From Prostheceraeus crozeri (taxonomy: Eukaryota > Platyhelminthes > Polycladida > Euryleptidae), in contig CAJQUW010014747.1 of the NCBI GenBank assembly GCA_907163375.1, positions 310,001 to 374,000 of the forward strand: DNA of 64,000 nucleotides, written 5' to 3'. The position numbers and the translations under genes are program-made. Shown one piece after another: positions 27,890-42,800 of this stretch. Below the pieces are notes generated by a model. That model was not told the origin of the DNA and did not search any database. It saw only the letters and a program-made list of their open reading frames with translations. How positions within the stretch are numbered: position 1 is the stretch's first letter; each line of letters opens with the position of its first letter.

Positions 27890-30800
27890 GTAAGTGTTCA
27901 GACGGCATTTGTCAATGATTTTTTAGTCATTAGTGAACCTTAAGCCCTGTCACAATCAGCTGTGATCGACTTGCGATCACATACTTTGAAAATTTTCCTT
28001 TAAGTGCCGTAAAATCGATTTATTTGCCACTGTCTGTACTGAGGCCTTTTTCATGGTGCTCCAACCGTTCGGGTGGGCTTGTTCATCGTGCTCCACAGCC
28101 ATCAACAGGCAGGGTTCTGTTGTAAATGAGAATTAGCCTGAAATTAGACGGGTGTGCTTGTTGATCGTGATCCACAGCCATCAGCAGACAGGGTTCTGTT
28201 GTAAATGAGAACTAGCCTGAAATTAGACAGATTGCTTCAAAAATAGCTTACAGTTGCAATCGTCTCGGAAACTCCCTTGATTACTATTTGTCGAAATGCC
28301 TTTCCATTTGCAAACATTTCAGACGAAGAATATTTATTGTCTGAAATTTTAATTAGAATATTTAAAAAATATATTACTGCTTGTGTGTAAATAAATTGTA
28401 TTTTCACTTACATCAGTTACTTAAATGATGCTGTTTACCATCCAGAAAGGTGCTTCTACAAGATGACCGGAAACGTTTTTATTGATAGATCATCATCTCT
28501 GATTTTATCTTAGTTGTCAGGCTATCAATACACCTTGCAGGAAGCCCACTGAAGCCCTTATCAATTGTTAGTCTAAATTAACACAATTCATTAAAAAGCG
28601 ATATCTGTTTACATAAGGATTCAGCCAAAACAATGAGCGTTATTCATTTCAATAAGTACATTAAGTATATATAGGGTGATCACATGTTATGCCTGTGGAG
28701 ATAATTAGAAGTATACGCTAACGATATGCGATTTTCATTTTCTGATGCTTCATGCGTATAAACGTCTACAGTTTCTTTAATTTGAAAATCTGTCAAGTTT
28801 CAATGAATTCTGCAGTTGCATCTGTCAGAAAGTTAATCATAAAAGGAATAAGTCTGCCACGGAAGTTGCATTTGTTAAAGATTACTGTGCAAAAAGTGAT
28901 GAATGATAGAGAAAGGCGTACAGAATCTGTGCAGGAACCTCGTATGGACCGGAATGGGTAAGTTTTCGCCGAATCAAGTCATGGATAATGTGGTCTGATT
29001 CAGTCATCTGTTTGAACACTTTCATAGTGTGTTGATCTCGTCTGTTCAAAGCAGGAAAATCAGAGCATTTGCAATTATCACCACATATAATTTGATTTGC
29101 CTTGCGAGATATTCTTCCCAATATCTCCATGCTTCTCTTGTTCGTTCCAACGAATAGTTCACTATAATACTCGAGCATACTTAATACGCAATTTTATACA
29201 ACAAAGACAAGAGCGAGGTCGTCGGAGCATGATGTCTGTGCGATGCACGCTTGCAAACTTCAATGACATATTCATTCCATTTTAACTTATCGTCATATTG
29301 AATACCAAGTAACGATACATTACTGCTCAAGTTCCATTCAGGCGCACAGCAAACTGTGTAGCTTCCATTGTTGAAAAATTGATTTTTCGTTTTATATTTG
29401 TTTACAAACATTTTCCTGACACCATTTTTCGATATGCTGAAATTCTTCCTGCATCATTGGAATATCTCAATCATTCCTGTAAATTGGTAGTAAGCAACTC
29501 AAGAACTTGATCTTGACAGCATTTTCATCATTTGAATCAAGAGATCCTAAATGAGTCGCGAATAAAGAGAGTGTCAAAGTGAACCCTGTGGCACGCCGGA
29601 GGTTACCCAGATAAACTCACTCTTCGATTGTCCATTTAGTACAACCTCTTTCTGTCCTAGACAGCGTTTGCAATGCTGCGCTGATGCGCGGAATTCAGGT
29701 ATCGTTCACGCAGCGCGGAAGTTTGAATGACACGAGCAATGGAGAATTTTTATTTTTTAGTGGTGCAAATTGAAGATGGACCATAAGTTTGATTATGATT
29801 TGTGCCGTCACTGATTTGATACTGACTGAAGTGAACTTTGCCAATGAAAGATCTGACAGATCCAGAGAAAGCCGAGAGCATTCCTGATGAAGATGCAATG
29901 CATTTGGCAAGCAAATTGGAATTTGAAAGAGGCATGGATTGTCTCAAGTTGGAATGGATGACACTTCGCGGGTGCAAGTAGTAAAATTGCCGAGGATTCT
30001 TAAGTGTAAACGATCGGTAGCCGTCTTAGAGATCATGTCAGATCTACATGGGTGAAATGCGAGCACGTATTTAGGCATGATGCAGCATCGAAACAGTAAG
30101 AAAAATAAATCATTTTGATTAAATTGCAGAGATAAGAAGAAAAAGCGGATAAAGGAGCAGTAGACGGGATGGAGGACCGTGAAGAGAAACAGAAAAAAAT
30201 CATGGCTGACTTGCAAATCGCAAAAGAAGACTGACTTAACTGTGTGTTTATTATAAATGAAAAGGAAGTGCCTTCTAATTTGCGTGAAATAATAATTGTC
30301 AAGTCTTATTCGTTAATAGAAAGGCTTTGTAACAATGGAAAGGCAATTACTTAATTATCAATTACAGTCGATGTTCGATATTAGCACATTTTTCTGACCA
30401 GTTACTTCCTTTGCTTATATCGAATCCCTTATGAAACCTGCCTCTGCATTAGTGCCGTTCATTGCGTTCACTGCTAAAGGTAAAAATATCACATTCCTTT
30501 GACAAAAGTTTATGTCAGCAAATCGTTTCCAGGTGCAGTCAGCAACAGTTTATTTAAGAAAACGAAAATAGTAAAGTTTGAATAAGTCCGATTACTTAGA
30601 ACACTCATGTCACAGGAATGCTCAAAATGCCTGCGATTTTCAGTCTGAACAGACAGCAATCTCATTGTGCATTTGGCTCAGGTATTCGGCATAATCTCTT
30701 AAACGATGAAATGTAACGGTGTGCATAAACTCAGTAGCAGTCAATTCTTTATTGTTAATGAAATAATTGAAGATTTTAATTTGCAATAAATCTCGTTTCA

Positions 30801-33800
30801 CAGACGCAGTTAACTCGAAGAAATTATAACACTGACATGAACATTTAACTAGTGACTGCAAAAGCTCTATCTATAATTGCGTGTAGTGCTGTCACTGATA
30901 ATTCTCGTGCACATAGTCAGGAGAATCATAGAATATCATAGTCAGGACTAGATTAGGACTAGGGTTGTATTAGATAGTCTCCTGTGAGACATACATGTGT
31001 CGAATCCGTGTTTATAGCGAATTCAGTAAACTATAGCGAGTATTTTCTGTAGAATAGAGAAAAAGAGATAAATGAAAATCAAAAACTACAAGTTTTGCTA
31101 AATTGCAAGTCAATTCGTCAAGCTGTTGGATAGCACAGTTCAAAAATACGACAAAACAGCTATCTTCGTCTCGCACAGGAGAAAGCCACGTGATAAGGTT
31201 TTTTCTTATTATAAGGAGCAATTTCATAAAGAGGATGGATGATCTGGAGTCCGACAGTTATGAAAAACCGTCACTAAGTCTACGCTTTTTTACACCCATA
31301 TCCCATAAAGGATTAATGTATGAAATGATAGGAAAGCACGATAATCAATTGAATTTTGGCACAACTCTCAGGCAGTATTTTTAATGGACAGCTCTATGTT
31401 ATTTATGTGCACTTTCTTCAGTCGGATGAAGTGAAACTGTGGACGAGTTTATCCAATCATTGTGTTCTGCAATTCAGCCGTTCATCAAGAAATAGTTGAT
31501 TGTGACTGCTATTACTGTTTAACCACATTGGATTTTTATTTTGAAGTGTTTTGTGTTGTAGACGTGCTTCTTCGATATCTCTACTCTTTGAACATAATGG
31601 AAAGAGTTTCTGTGAATATTCCATTCACTTCAGTATGTGAATATGATGAACTTTGATTCCTAATATCTACGCACGTAAAGTATATGCATAATTCAAAACT
31701 TTCAGCTTCGATTTCGAGACCGGTACTTTCTGGATTTAAGCCGGTGAAGAAACCTCTCCATGATATTAACAACGAGGTATTGTCACCTTATGCCTTACAT
31801 TTAATAGTTCATTTGAATAATTCATTCATTTTTGCTACAGAATGAAGCTTCTTCAAAACCTCTATACGATGTCCATGCTGCTGACGCAATTGTTCTACCG
31901 CGACCACCAGCAAATCACATGGTGCGTTTAGAATGAGTAAAACACGGATGAACTTGAAACATTCTATCATTAGAAAGATGCACGCATCAAACTTTCTTTT
32001 CAGTTGATTTTTAATAAAAAAGATCTACCGGTGGTAGATGTGGTCATTGATCCTCACATTGCCAAGCATCTTCGACCTCATCAACGGGATGGTGTCATCT
32101 TCCTCTTCGAATGTGTTATGGGATATCGCAACTTCGATAAAGGAACTGGCGCTATACTAGCGTAAGTTGGTAGTGAATTTTGCATTCATAGGTTGCTGCA
32201 ATTGATATGGTGATGGTGTCGACTATCCAACCACACCTTTGCTGCTACTGACGGTGGATCCTCAACACCGACATGTGTTTGGGTATGGGGAGAGATTGAA
32301 TGGGCTCCTCACACAGTCAGTGGCTCCGTATGCCTAACAGATTGCAGGATTGATGTGTGGGTAAAACAGAAGAAGTGTTCTGTGTCGTGTGGTTGTGATT
32401 TACAAAGAGGGTGATCATAGAAATATCATTGAGTTTCATTTCATCAAAATTGTCTTCAAAATCGCACTGGCAACTGAATTATTCAATAAACAGAATGCAG
32501 TCACCGGCACATAGATTTATTTGTAGCAATATCAAATTTTCTTTACTAAATGTATTCTGAAAAGGATTAAAAAATGTGGGAAGGCCGATTGTGAATTAAG
32601 ATTTTAATTCCAAGTCTAAGCAGCAATATACCATAGGGTATATATGAAGCATGCTTAAAACTGAAGATTAAGCATTATAATGAGAGAAAATCAATGTCAG
32701 GAATTTTGACATATTCTTTCATGCTTAGATTCAGCAAAGGTTCATCACTTTCGGCATCTGCAAGCAAGGGAAATCAAATCGAATGAATGACTAGATGCAT
32801 CAACGTCTAGTTTTTCTGTTAGTTATCTTGCAATCATAATAGTTTACCTATAAATATGAGTAATAAGTACAATATGTACTTGTATGTTAAGCAAGCTTTT
32901 TTGAAGCTTGCAATGACTAACAATGACTTGTAGCCATCATATGGGGGTGGGCAGTGAAGAGTGAATACAGAGCGCTTAGCGTGTCTTACGGGAGATGAGA
33001 GAGCTCCCATTGTTAAGTCTTGATGTATGAGGCGAAGTTTGTGTAAAGGCGGATTACATATTTATCACACAGCGATTACATCTTTATGGGATTCGAGGAT
33101 GAACAGGATCTGTTTACTTGTGGGAATCGAAAAGGCAAAGATTGATGAACAGGATTTGTTTACATGTGAGGATCGCAAAAAGCATACTGTATTTATTGAT
33201 GTGATGAATTTAATGACAGGATCTGTTTACATATGGGAAACGCAACAATTGAATGATATCTGATTTATCTTTGTGACATATCTTTCAAGACATATCATTA
33301 CCTATTCAGTATTTTGTCAGCCACTATGTGTGGGACCCCGCTCGTCTGGGTTTGAGTGTTCAGGTTAGGGGTCGAAACACAACTAGACGAGTACCTGCTG
33401 ATGACTGACGGACTGCAGTATTATGTTTTATATCCCTTAATCGGTAACTGAAGTAGTGGTCGATGTATTGCAATTCAAATGAAGAAATGTGGAATTACAT
33501 GAAGTACTATAGACGGATGAAGAAACTGGCGATAACAAATTCAAGTGAAGAAATAGTATTTTCCATGTGTAGTCTTAGGTATAGTGTGTATAGTTTCATT
33601 GCTTTCGGTGTAGTAGAGTGTCATTGTAATTCTATTGTTTACCTCCATTATCCACTTTCCACTTATCCACTTTGTGTAGTGTCAGATATAGTTCACTTGT
33701 AATCAGTGTAGTAGCATCGTTGTATTTCCATATTTTACCTCCACTTTTCCAATTTTTATTCATCGGTTTCCTGTTGTTTTATAATATCCATTTTTTAATT

Positions 33801-36800
33801 TCCTTAACCTATGGTGACCATTGTCTTATTCTATTTCCACTATCAGCATCTGTAGTCGGTACAGTATATTAGAAGTCTGTTTTGAACGTGTATACGGCAG
33901 TGTTTGGAATCTATGGTATTAGTATATCAACAGCAAGAATGAGTAGTATTACAAGTCTTAAGATTTCCATTTTTACCAGATATTGGGCCAAAGCTGATCA
34001 ATTTTAATTCGTTGCCACGAGAAAGCTACATTGAGTTCTTTTAAGAACTGATTAATCCAATGGTTACAGTAGCATTGCCTTTGTACACTTGCGGATTGGA
34101 GAACGCCATCAGTCCTCCTTAGGACTACTTTAACTAATAATTTAAATTAGTAAGCATTATATTCTATTATAAATGGCTACTGGGATGACTTTCATCATCG
34201 TATGAGAATTACTTGGATAGTATGTCTTCAGATGCAGGTGGTTTCACGACCCCGCTACTGGACCTCTGCTAGCTGGCGAAATGCCTAATTTGTCCCACAT
34301 CTTAATAATTATCATACATAGTCACTTAGGCGCAAATGCCAATAGATAGCAGGAATTTGAAAGTCCAACCTCGGCAAATTCCTCGCTCTTTTCGAGGCTC
34401 TGGCAAATTTTCTCATGGTTTATATGGTACGAAAAGTGTTCAGCGTTAATGCGAAGGAGTGGATAGCGCCCTCTACTTTGGAAAACATTAGATTTTGTGG
34501 TAGCAATAGATGTCTTTGCTGTAAATCTTTGAATACCGAAAATTGCTACGAAAGTTTCAGTACAGGTAACCGGTTTATCTTTGATCAGCCAGGTGTTTTT
34601 ACTTGTAAAAGTAGAAATGTTATTTATCTTATATCATGTAGCAGATGTGGAATGCAATATGTAGGACAGACAAAGCAACCGCTACATTGTAGATTAAATG
34701 GTCATCGTCATTCAGTATTAAAAGGTCACTTAAACACATATCTTAGCAATCACTTTAAGCAAGATCATCATTCTTGGACTGATGTTGAATTGCAAATTAT
34801 TGATCATGTTGATGACAATATATACATATCACCGGAAGAGATAAACAGAGAGCTCAACCGCAAGGAAGACATGCATATCAAGATGCTCAATACCTTATAC
34901 CCCTTGGGTTTGAATGATAGAGTTTTGGGAGGTGGATGTGTATCTCAGCAGTCCATATCCAATGATCAATTTTTTAGTTATCCGATTAGCAGACGAAAAA
35001 GGAGTCATGGAATAAGAAAATCGGGTAGAAAAAGCTCAGGTATTATGGAACTTGACAATACCTATCAAGAATTACAAGATTCTTTTGAGACGCGTAGGAT
35101 GTCAAGGTTTTATCATCATCTAAAATCTCTCCCTAAAACTATGCTAAGAGCCATTCTAGGCAAGACAAGGGATGAGGCAAACATGATGACATTTGTACTA
35201 ACAGCATATATTCAAAATAAACTTAACCTAGACTCGGAGAACAAAAATGTAAAAGAACGAGCAACCATTATCATCCCGTTCGAATCTCAGACAATAGACT
35301 CACTCAATCTCATGTCTATATTCTGCGATCACAGTGTGTGCAAGCTAATTCCAAGCACAATTCAAGAACGTTATCCACCGAAAATATTCTATAAATTAGA
35401 TAAACCCACTGCATTGAAGTTTTGCAATTATGGGCGTTTTTTGAATAACCTAAAGTTTCAGGATGTGATGCACATCATGAACAATCCATGCTCATGTAGC
35501 AAGAGGCAATCTTTTGTTTACCCACATTATGGTCACGTAATAACGGGTGATCTGGATATTGTGGATGATGAAGACTTACGTCAACTCTTCAGTTTTGGTA
35601 CCAAACACAGAATCCCCAAAAGCCTTAGTTGGAGTGCCACAACAACTCAAATTAGTAATTCATTAGATGAGCATATTACAAAAATAAGTAAGAAAGAGAA
35701 GCTTGAGGCTACTTTATTCTCAGCGTGGAAATCAAGAATCATGACACTGATTAAAGATCGAATATATCTTGCCAAGAAATCCTCGAATAGATTTCGCGCA
35801 CACAGTAATCGACACAAGATTAATGTCAAAATGGGTAAAAATCTGAAAGAATTGCAGAATGACGTCATAATTACGCCAGTTGATAAAGCATCTAATAATT
35901 ATGCCTTCATTTGCAAAAAGTTTTATCTCAAAATTCTCTTAGCCGAGTTGGGAATTGATATTTCCACGTCGAACATATCGGGTAATGATACCTATGGTCC
36001 AGAGCAAATTTTAGCGCAGAATGTAATTGAGCAACACACAACAATTATGAAAAGCGAGTTTAAACTATCTGTCTGTGAAAAAGACAGAAAATTACCAAAA
36101 TTATATTGGATTCCAAAATTTCACAAAACTCCATGCAAATTTAGATTCATAGCAGGAGCACGACAATGCACATCGAAAAAGCTTTCCATCAAAGTAAATT
36201 CAGCCTTAAGTATTTTGCGTGACAATTTTCAGAGATATTGTATGGCAATTAAGAGAAACAGCGGTTTCGATTGCTTCTGGAGTATAAAGTCCACACAAGA
36301 ATTTCTACATAGATTAAATTCGACACAAGTTCATTCATTGCAAGTTTTCGATTTTTCAACCTTATATACGAATCTTGATCAAAAATTGATTGAAGATCAC
36401 ATATTCGCTATTATGGATTTGGTGTTTAATTCCTCAAATAGAAAATTTATTTGCATTGGACATGATAAGTCCTTTTGCTCAATGAAAAAATATAGTGGTT
36501 ATCACTGTTTTGATAAACAGAAGTTAAAAGAAGCCATACATTTCCTATTATCACAGACCTACGTCACATTCGGTAATTTAGTTTTCAGGCAGATTAAAGG
36601 CATTCCAATGGGAGGAAATTCTAGTCCACTCCTAGCTGACCTATTCCTCTTACACTGCGAATATGTTTTTATGCAAAATTTGATAAAAGCTAAGAAATAT
36701 CATTTAGCACGCTTGTTATCACCTACATCAAGATACATAGACGATATATGTGTTGTCAATTATAAACACTTTAATTCGTTGATTCAAAGAATTTATCCAC

Positions 36801-39800
36801 CTGACTTGTTGGCGGAGAGAAATGGTGATAACAATAAAGAGGTAGTTTACCTTGATGTGAAAATACAAATCTCACAGAACAGGTTGAGAACTTCAGTATA
36901 TCACAAGGTAGATGACTTCTCTTTCTCTGTGGTGCAACTGACTTTTCCAGAGAGTATGATCCCATTACAGATGGCCCTTCATGTTTTCGCGTCGCAGGTA
37001 GTCAGATATTGTAGAATATGCTCGAAGTTACAAGACGCTGTACACAAAACTAACAAGACACTAAATATCATGAAATCTAGAGGTTATTCTCAGCATGACT
37101 TGATGAGTTACACAGAAAAGGCTCTCACAAGGCATAATGAATCGCTTCACAAATATGGTCTTTTCTCGGCTCGACAATTCACTTCACTCTGTGAATTTCA
37201 ATGAGGCACGCGACCAACAAACGACTCACATTTTCCTTAATGCCTTGCTGCATAGGTGAATAAACGACTAACAATGACTTGTAGCCATCATATGGGGGTG
37301 GGCAGTGAAGAGTGAATACAGAGCGCTTAGCGTGTCTTACGGGAGATGAGAGAGCTCCCATTGTTAAGTCTTGATGTATGAGGCGAAGTTTGTGTAAAGG
37401 CGGATTACATATTTATCACACAGCGATTACATCTTTATGGGATTCGAGGATGAACAGGATCTGTTTACTTGTGGGAATCGAAAAGGCAAAGATTGATGAA
37501 CAGGATTTGTTTACATGTGAGGATCGCAAAAAGCATACTGTATTTATTGATGTGATGAATTTAATGACAGGATCTGTTTACATATGGGAAACGCAACAAT
37601 TGAATGATATCTGATTTATCTTTGTGACATATCTTTCAAGACATATCATTACCTATTCAGTATTTTGTCAGCCACTATGTGTGGGACCCCGCTCGTCTGG
37701 GTTTGAGTGTTCAGGTTAGGGGTCGAAACACAACTAGACGAGTACCTGCTGATGACTGACGGACTGCAGTATTATGTTTTATATCCCTTAATCGGTAACT
37801 GAAGTAGTGGTCGATGTATTGCAATTCAAATGAAGAAATGTGGAATTACATGAAGTACTATAGACGGATGAAGAAACTGGCGATAACAAATTCAAGTGAA
37901 GAAATAGTATTTTCCATGTGTAGTCTTAGGTATAGTGTGTATAGTTTCATTGCTTTCGGTGTAGTAGAGTGTCATTGTAATTCTATTGTTTACCTCCATT
38001 ATCCACTTTCCACTTATCCACTTTGTGTAGTGTCAGATATAGTTCACTTGTAATCAGTGTAGTAGCATCGTTGTATTTCCATATTTTACCTCCACTTTTC
38101 CAATTTTTATTCATCGGTTTCCTGTTGTTTTATAATATCCATTTTTTAATTTCCTTAACCTATGGTGACCATTGTCTTATTCTATTTCCACTATCAGCAT
38201 CTGTAGTCGGTACAGTATATTAGAAGTCTGTTTTGAACGTGTATACGGCAGTGTTTGGAATCTATGGTATTAGTATATCAACAGCAAGAATGAGTAGTAT
38301 TACAAGTCTTAAGATTTCCATTTTTACCAGATATTGGGCCAAAGCTGATCAATTTTAATTCGTTGCCACGAGAAAGCTACATTGAGTTCTTTTAAGAACT
38401 GATTAATCCAATGGTTACAGTAGCATTGCCTTTGTACACTTGCGGATTGGAGAACGCCATCAGTCCTCCTTAGGACTACTTTAACTAATAATTTAAATTA
38501 GTAAGCATTATATTCTATTATAAATGGCTACTGGGATGACTTTCATCATCGTATGAGAATTGTTCAACAAATATTAAAACACATCAAGCTAATGTGAATA
38601 TCTGATACGATTTTAATAGTTTATTGAGGTATATTCAAATTAAGAATGTACATGTATAGGATTGAAACTGAAAGAAAAATAAAAATTGAATCGCGTTTTT
38701 GTTTATAAGCTGGTGACACAGGCTTCTTTATATCAAAGTCACAAAGTCGCAACTTTCATCAAGAAAAGTCCAAATTTTAATATAAGTTTCTAACAGTATC
38801 GTGAGTACAACATATAACGACATATCAATGTGTGACTCAATATGGCAGCGCAAGAACTCACTGATAATGTAACTGTAAATGATGAGTTTATATTGATAAA
38901 CAACTATTCCAACGACAATACTTGAACGAACAGCAAAACGATTCGCTCCGTAGCTATATTAGTTTGTTAAAATTTTGAACTTCATCGTATGGAATGCTCC
39001 CTCACATGCAGCGCGCATGACAGAAAGCAAACATTCTAATTCTTAACTGAGGGTGTCAAGTTGAGTTGGTTCAAGGATTATGAAGCTGATGTGATGAAGC
39101 ATCAGCTCCTCGCTGAAGGAAGAGATCTTTCAAGAAAGAAATCGTCTCATTAATGCAACTCAAGCTTTGGACATATTCTAGAGGGGAGTTTATGAACCAG
39201 GAACGGCAGAAATTAATTTCACTTTTAGGGTCCTCACACTTAGTCACGGTCAAGCTGCGGTGGAGGGAGATCTCAACGTCAACAAGGAAGATATATTTGT
39301 AAACCAGCTAGATGAGTCGTTAGTTACTCAGCAATTTTTTTGACTTCTACCAAGATATTCTGACGAAGGATATCTCTAAAACCATGATTCGCATGGCAAG
39401 GAACGCAAATCGGCTATAGGAAATCGGAGCGAAGAGAAGAAGAAGCAACAGGATGACGAATCACGAAAAGAAAACGACACGCTACAATGTCTCAAGCGAA
39501 GGAGGAACAACGAAGGAGACTCAGACGTGAAGTGGAAGTATTAAATGCTGACATAGATCAACCTCGAAAATAGTGTGATTCTCGACTACAGGCCTCAAAA
39601 ATGTATTTCTAATTGACTGACAAATTTTGCGAAAAAGGTCTGTTATGAAACTGGTAATCATCAATTTCAAAAATTATTTGACTTCTTAAGAATTATGGTG
39701 TGAGATAACAGATAGATAGAGGGAGAAACTAATTGTCTGAAAATCGAAGAAAGCTTTTCAGCATGCCTAACAGATTTCTCTCCACAAAATTTCCTGAAAT

Positions 39801-42800
39801 TTAAAGACACAAAAAATTTTGATTCTTTTCTAAGAACTACAGTCCGTTTCATAAAAAGTGGATCATCCTAAAATTTGACTAAATAAAACATAAGTATGAT
39901 ACAGAAAGCATTTTTCATGTTATTTCATGTCCCTAATATATTTAAATGTCCTTATATAATCTGATAAGCTATGATACAGTAACGGTTCTTAAGAAGCTAA
40001 TATTTTGTGGCCCTACCCTTATTGTCAATGACATTACCAATTCGTCTAGGCATTGATTCGATGATATCGTTGATTTTTGACTGATCTAACTTTCTCCACT
40101 CTCTTTTTAACAGTGACGTAAGTTGTGATACGCCATCTGTAGGTATCAGTGAACGACGAACGTTACGTTTTAGAATACTCCATACATTTTCTATGGGATT
40201 CAGATCAGGAGAACGAGCGGGCCAAGATAATGTCCTAAGCCCTAATTGAGACTTGCATAAGTTGACTCTACTACTCCTGTGACACGTAGCATTATCATCC
40301 ATAAATAACCAAGTCGATGGATTTCGTCAGTGACAATGACTCATTGTCCATCTGAGACGTCTTTTTGTATGCTGATCTGATAATTCGATGTGAGAGGGCC
40401 TCTTACAGCTCTTGAAATTCGACTCAATAAGTCTTCTACGAATAGTGGACTTAGAAATAGACGAGTCTAGTGCAGCCATCTCAGTTAACGAGAGACTTGG
40501 ATCAACTTTAACAAATCTCAAAATTTGGCGGTCTCTACGTTTGGATGTTTTGCGTGGACGGCCAGAGCCCTCTTTACGACAGAGTCGAAAATCATCATTA
40601 TGCCATCGATGCACATTTGTGTAAGGGACATTTAGTCGCTTGTTTGTATCTCGCAAAGAAAACCCTAGTTCTAGCAAGGCTGACACTTTGCCTTTTGTGA
40701 ATGCGATCTCGTTATTGTTCATTTGTGCTTTGTATTGTTTTCAACCGGTAAGAGATAGATTTCTAGCTGAAAGCAATCAGGAGTGCTGCCAACACCACCG
40801 CAACGAAGTCAGGAAAGTATGGAACATGAAGTTCAGTTAATCACATGTAGCAGCTACATTATCGTTGATGAATAATGGTGCTATACTGGCTCTGATTGAC
40901 CGATTTTCTTTATTTTTGTTTTGCTTGATAGCTTTTGGCTTGTAGAACAACATATTACATAACAAAGGAAACAAATGTAATTTTATAAGAGTGAGGTGTG
41001 ATTTTGTGTAACATTGCTAAATGAAGATCAAATTATCTACTACTTTTTTATCTATAACAGGAAAACAACTCAATATTCATGCTTGAAATTTCCGACAATG
41101 ATATTAGTAAGCACAACTGACATATCTTCCAAATTTCAGAGAAATTCGTTCAAGTTTGGCGGAGTTAGACAAAGTTGAAGTTAAGGCGATGTTTAAGGGT
41201 GATCCATTTTTTATGAAACAATCTGTATTTAACCTGAAGATTGTGTTTAAAATGTCGTAGCAGGTTTTACTGCATGACTTGGGGAAAGATACTGGAGCTC
41301 CGTAACAGATCCTTATACAAACGTTTGTTAATAATCACGTTCGATATTTCATGGCTAGTTTTACTTTTTTTTTACTAGAGATTTATTGATTTGATATCAA
41401 CCTCTTTTGACATCCATTTTTCTGCTCTTAAATAGAATTTGTTAAATGGCTACTTCATGGCTAGTTTTACCAAAGAACAATCGTGCACATCGTATACTCA
41501 AGTGAGTTTGCCCATCGGTCGGTACCAATATGATAATCAAAAAAAAAAAGGAAAAGAAGGTAATTTTCTCGACCGAAATTGTATTATAAAATTAAAGTAC
41601 CCGACGTTTCTTCATAGACTTAGTCATGAGCAATGGAAATGAATCTACATTAACATGGTGTTGAGTGCAGGGCTGAGGCGCTGAATTTCACTCAGTACAC
41701 TGAATCGTATACATCGTGTAGTGATTTGAGATCAACCTCTCTCGATATCCATTTTCTCCTCTTCAATAGAAGTTTGTTAATAATAACGTTTTTGTTATTG
41801 CATTTTACCTCCATTTCTCAATTAAGTGATAGATTGAATCTTAAATATACTTATTTCGTCAAAAACGCCTTTTGTTTTATATACCTTTTTAGACATAAGC
41901 CTATTCGCTTGCTGCTTGCTTATTACTTTTGTGCCCGTAAAACTGCGAATCTGTTGAAAACCGCAAGAAAACGAATTGTTTAATATAGTGCTACTTTTCA
42001 ACGAAATAATGGCCAGTTGTCTGTCACGTACATTGACGCAAAGATGTGTATTTACATTAATTAAAGCAATGAATAAGATTATCATTTAGCGATTATACAT
42101 ACCAAAGATCACGAATATTTGATACGACTTTAATTTCAGTTACTTTTTAGAAAGCAATAATTTAGCCAATGATAATCGGGGCCAAGAGACGGGCTTGCCG
42201 TTGGGCTGATATTCTCGCCCAATCCAAATCTCAGATCTCAATTCCAACGATAAGCCTGTCAATAGATATTGAAATTTGGTCAAAAGTCAATGTCTTAGGC
42301 CCTCACAGTTCTGGGAAAATTGGCAAAGTGGATAGGTCCCTATTTTACCAAAATTGAACTGGTCACCCTGCCATAACCATCAGACTTGAAAATGAGCATG
42401 ATCACACTGTCTATTCCCACCACTTATTTACGGTTGAGCGTCACTGCTCCCCCATACTAGGGGCTTGAACGGTGCTGACATTGTCAGACTTTAATCTGTA
42501 GCGTTGTGATCTTTTAGTCCGAATGCCCTTCCTGACGACTTGAAAATACACTTTCGGGGCTTGACCTCTGGACCGAAAGATCGCTAAACCAAGCACTTAG
42601 CCACTGTGCCACGGAGACCACTATAGTGGAGGGTGGTTATTCCCACCAATAAGCCTGATTATTATGTCTCTCTTTGTGACATGCATGTAGCCATATTTTG
42701 AATATTACAATATCATAATCTCTTGATGAAACCGATTGGGGAAATAATGAATTTGAATTGAAGGTTTAATTCAGCAGCTTTAGTGCTAATTCATTTTTTA

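Larger units (their letters stand above)
32915..38561 (+). mobile_element. Penelope-like element with N-terminal GIY-YIG (Naiad-like), apparently whole
   Basis: The order is direct repeat (1,296 bp), 204-bp spacer, one 929-codon frame, 61-bp spacer, direct repeat (1,296 bp). The two repeats show no difference that I could find, which argues for a recent insertion. The GIY-YIG nuclease precedes the reverse transcriptase, the permuted order described for Naiad and Chlamys Penelope-like elements, unlike the classical fragments at 6.0 and 61-62 kb. Target duplications were not identified. It lies in sense inside a RAD54B intron. Confidence 0.85.

Noticed and set aside
32915-34210. CTGATGA and GAAAC close together in the Naiad-like repeat
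   Set aside because: They occur in the wrong order and too close for hammerhead stems on either strand.
33027-38223. Short frames repeated twice 4,351 bp apart
   Set aside because: They lie in the direct repeats of the Penelope-like element and are copies of non-coding DNA, not duplicated genes.
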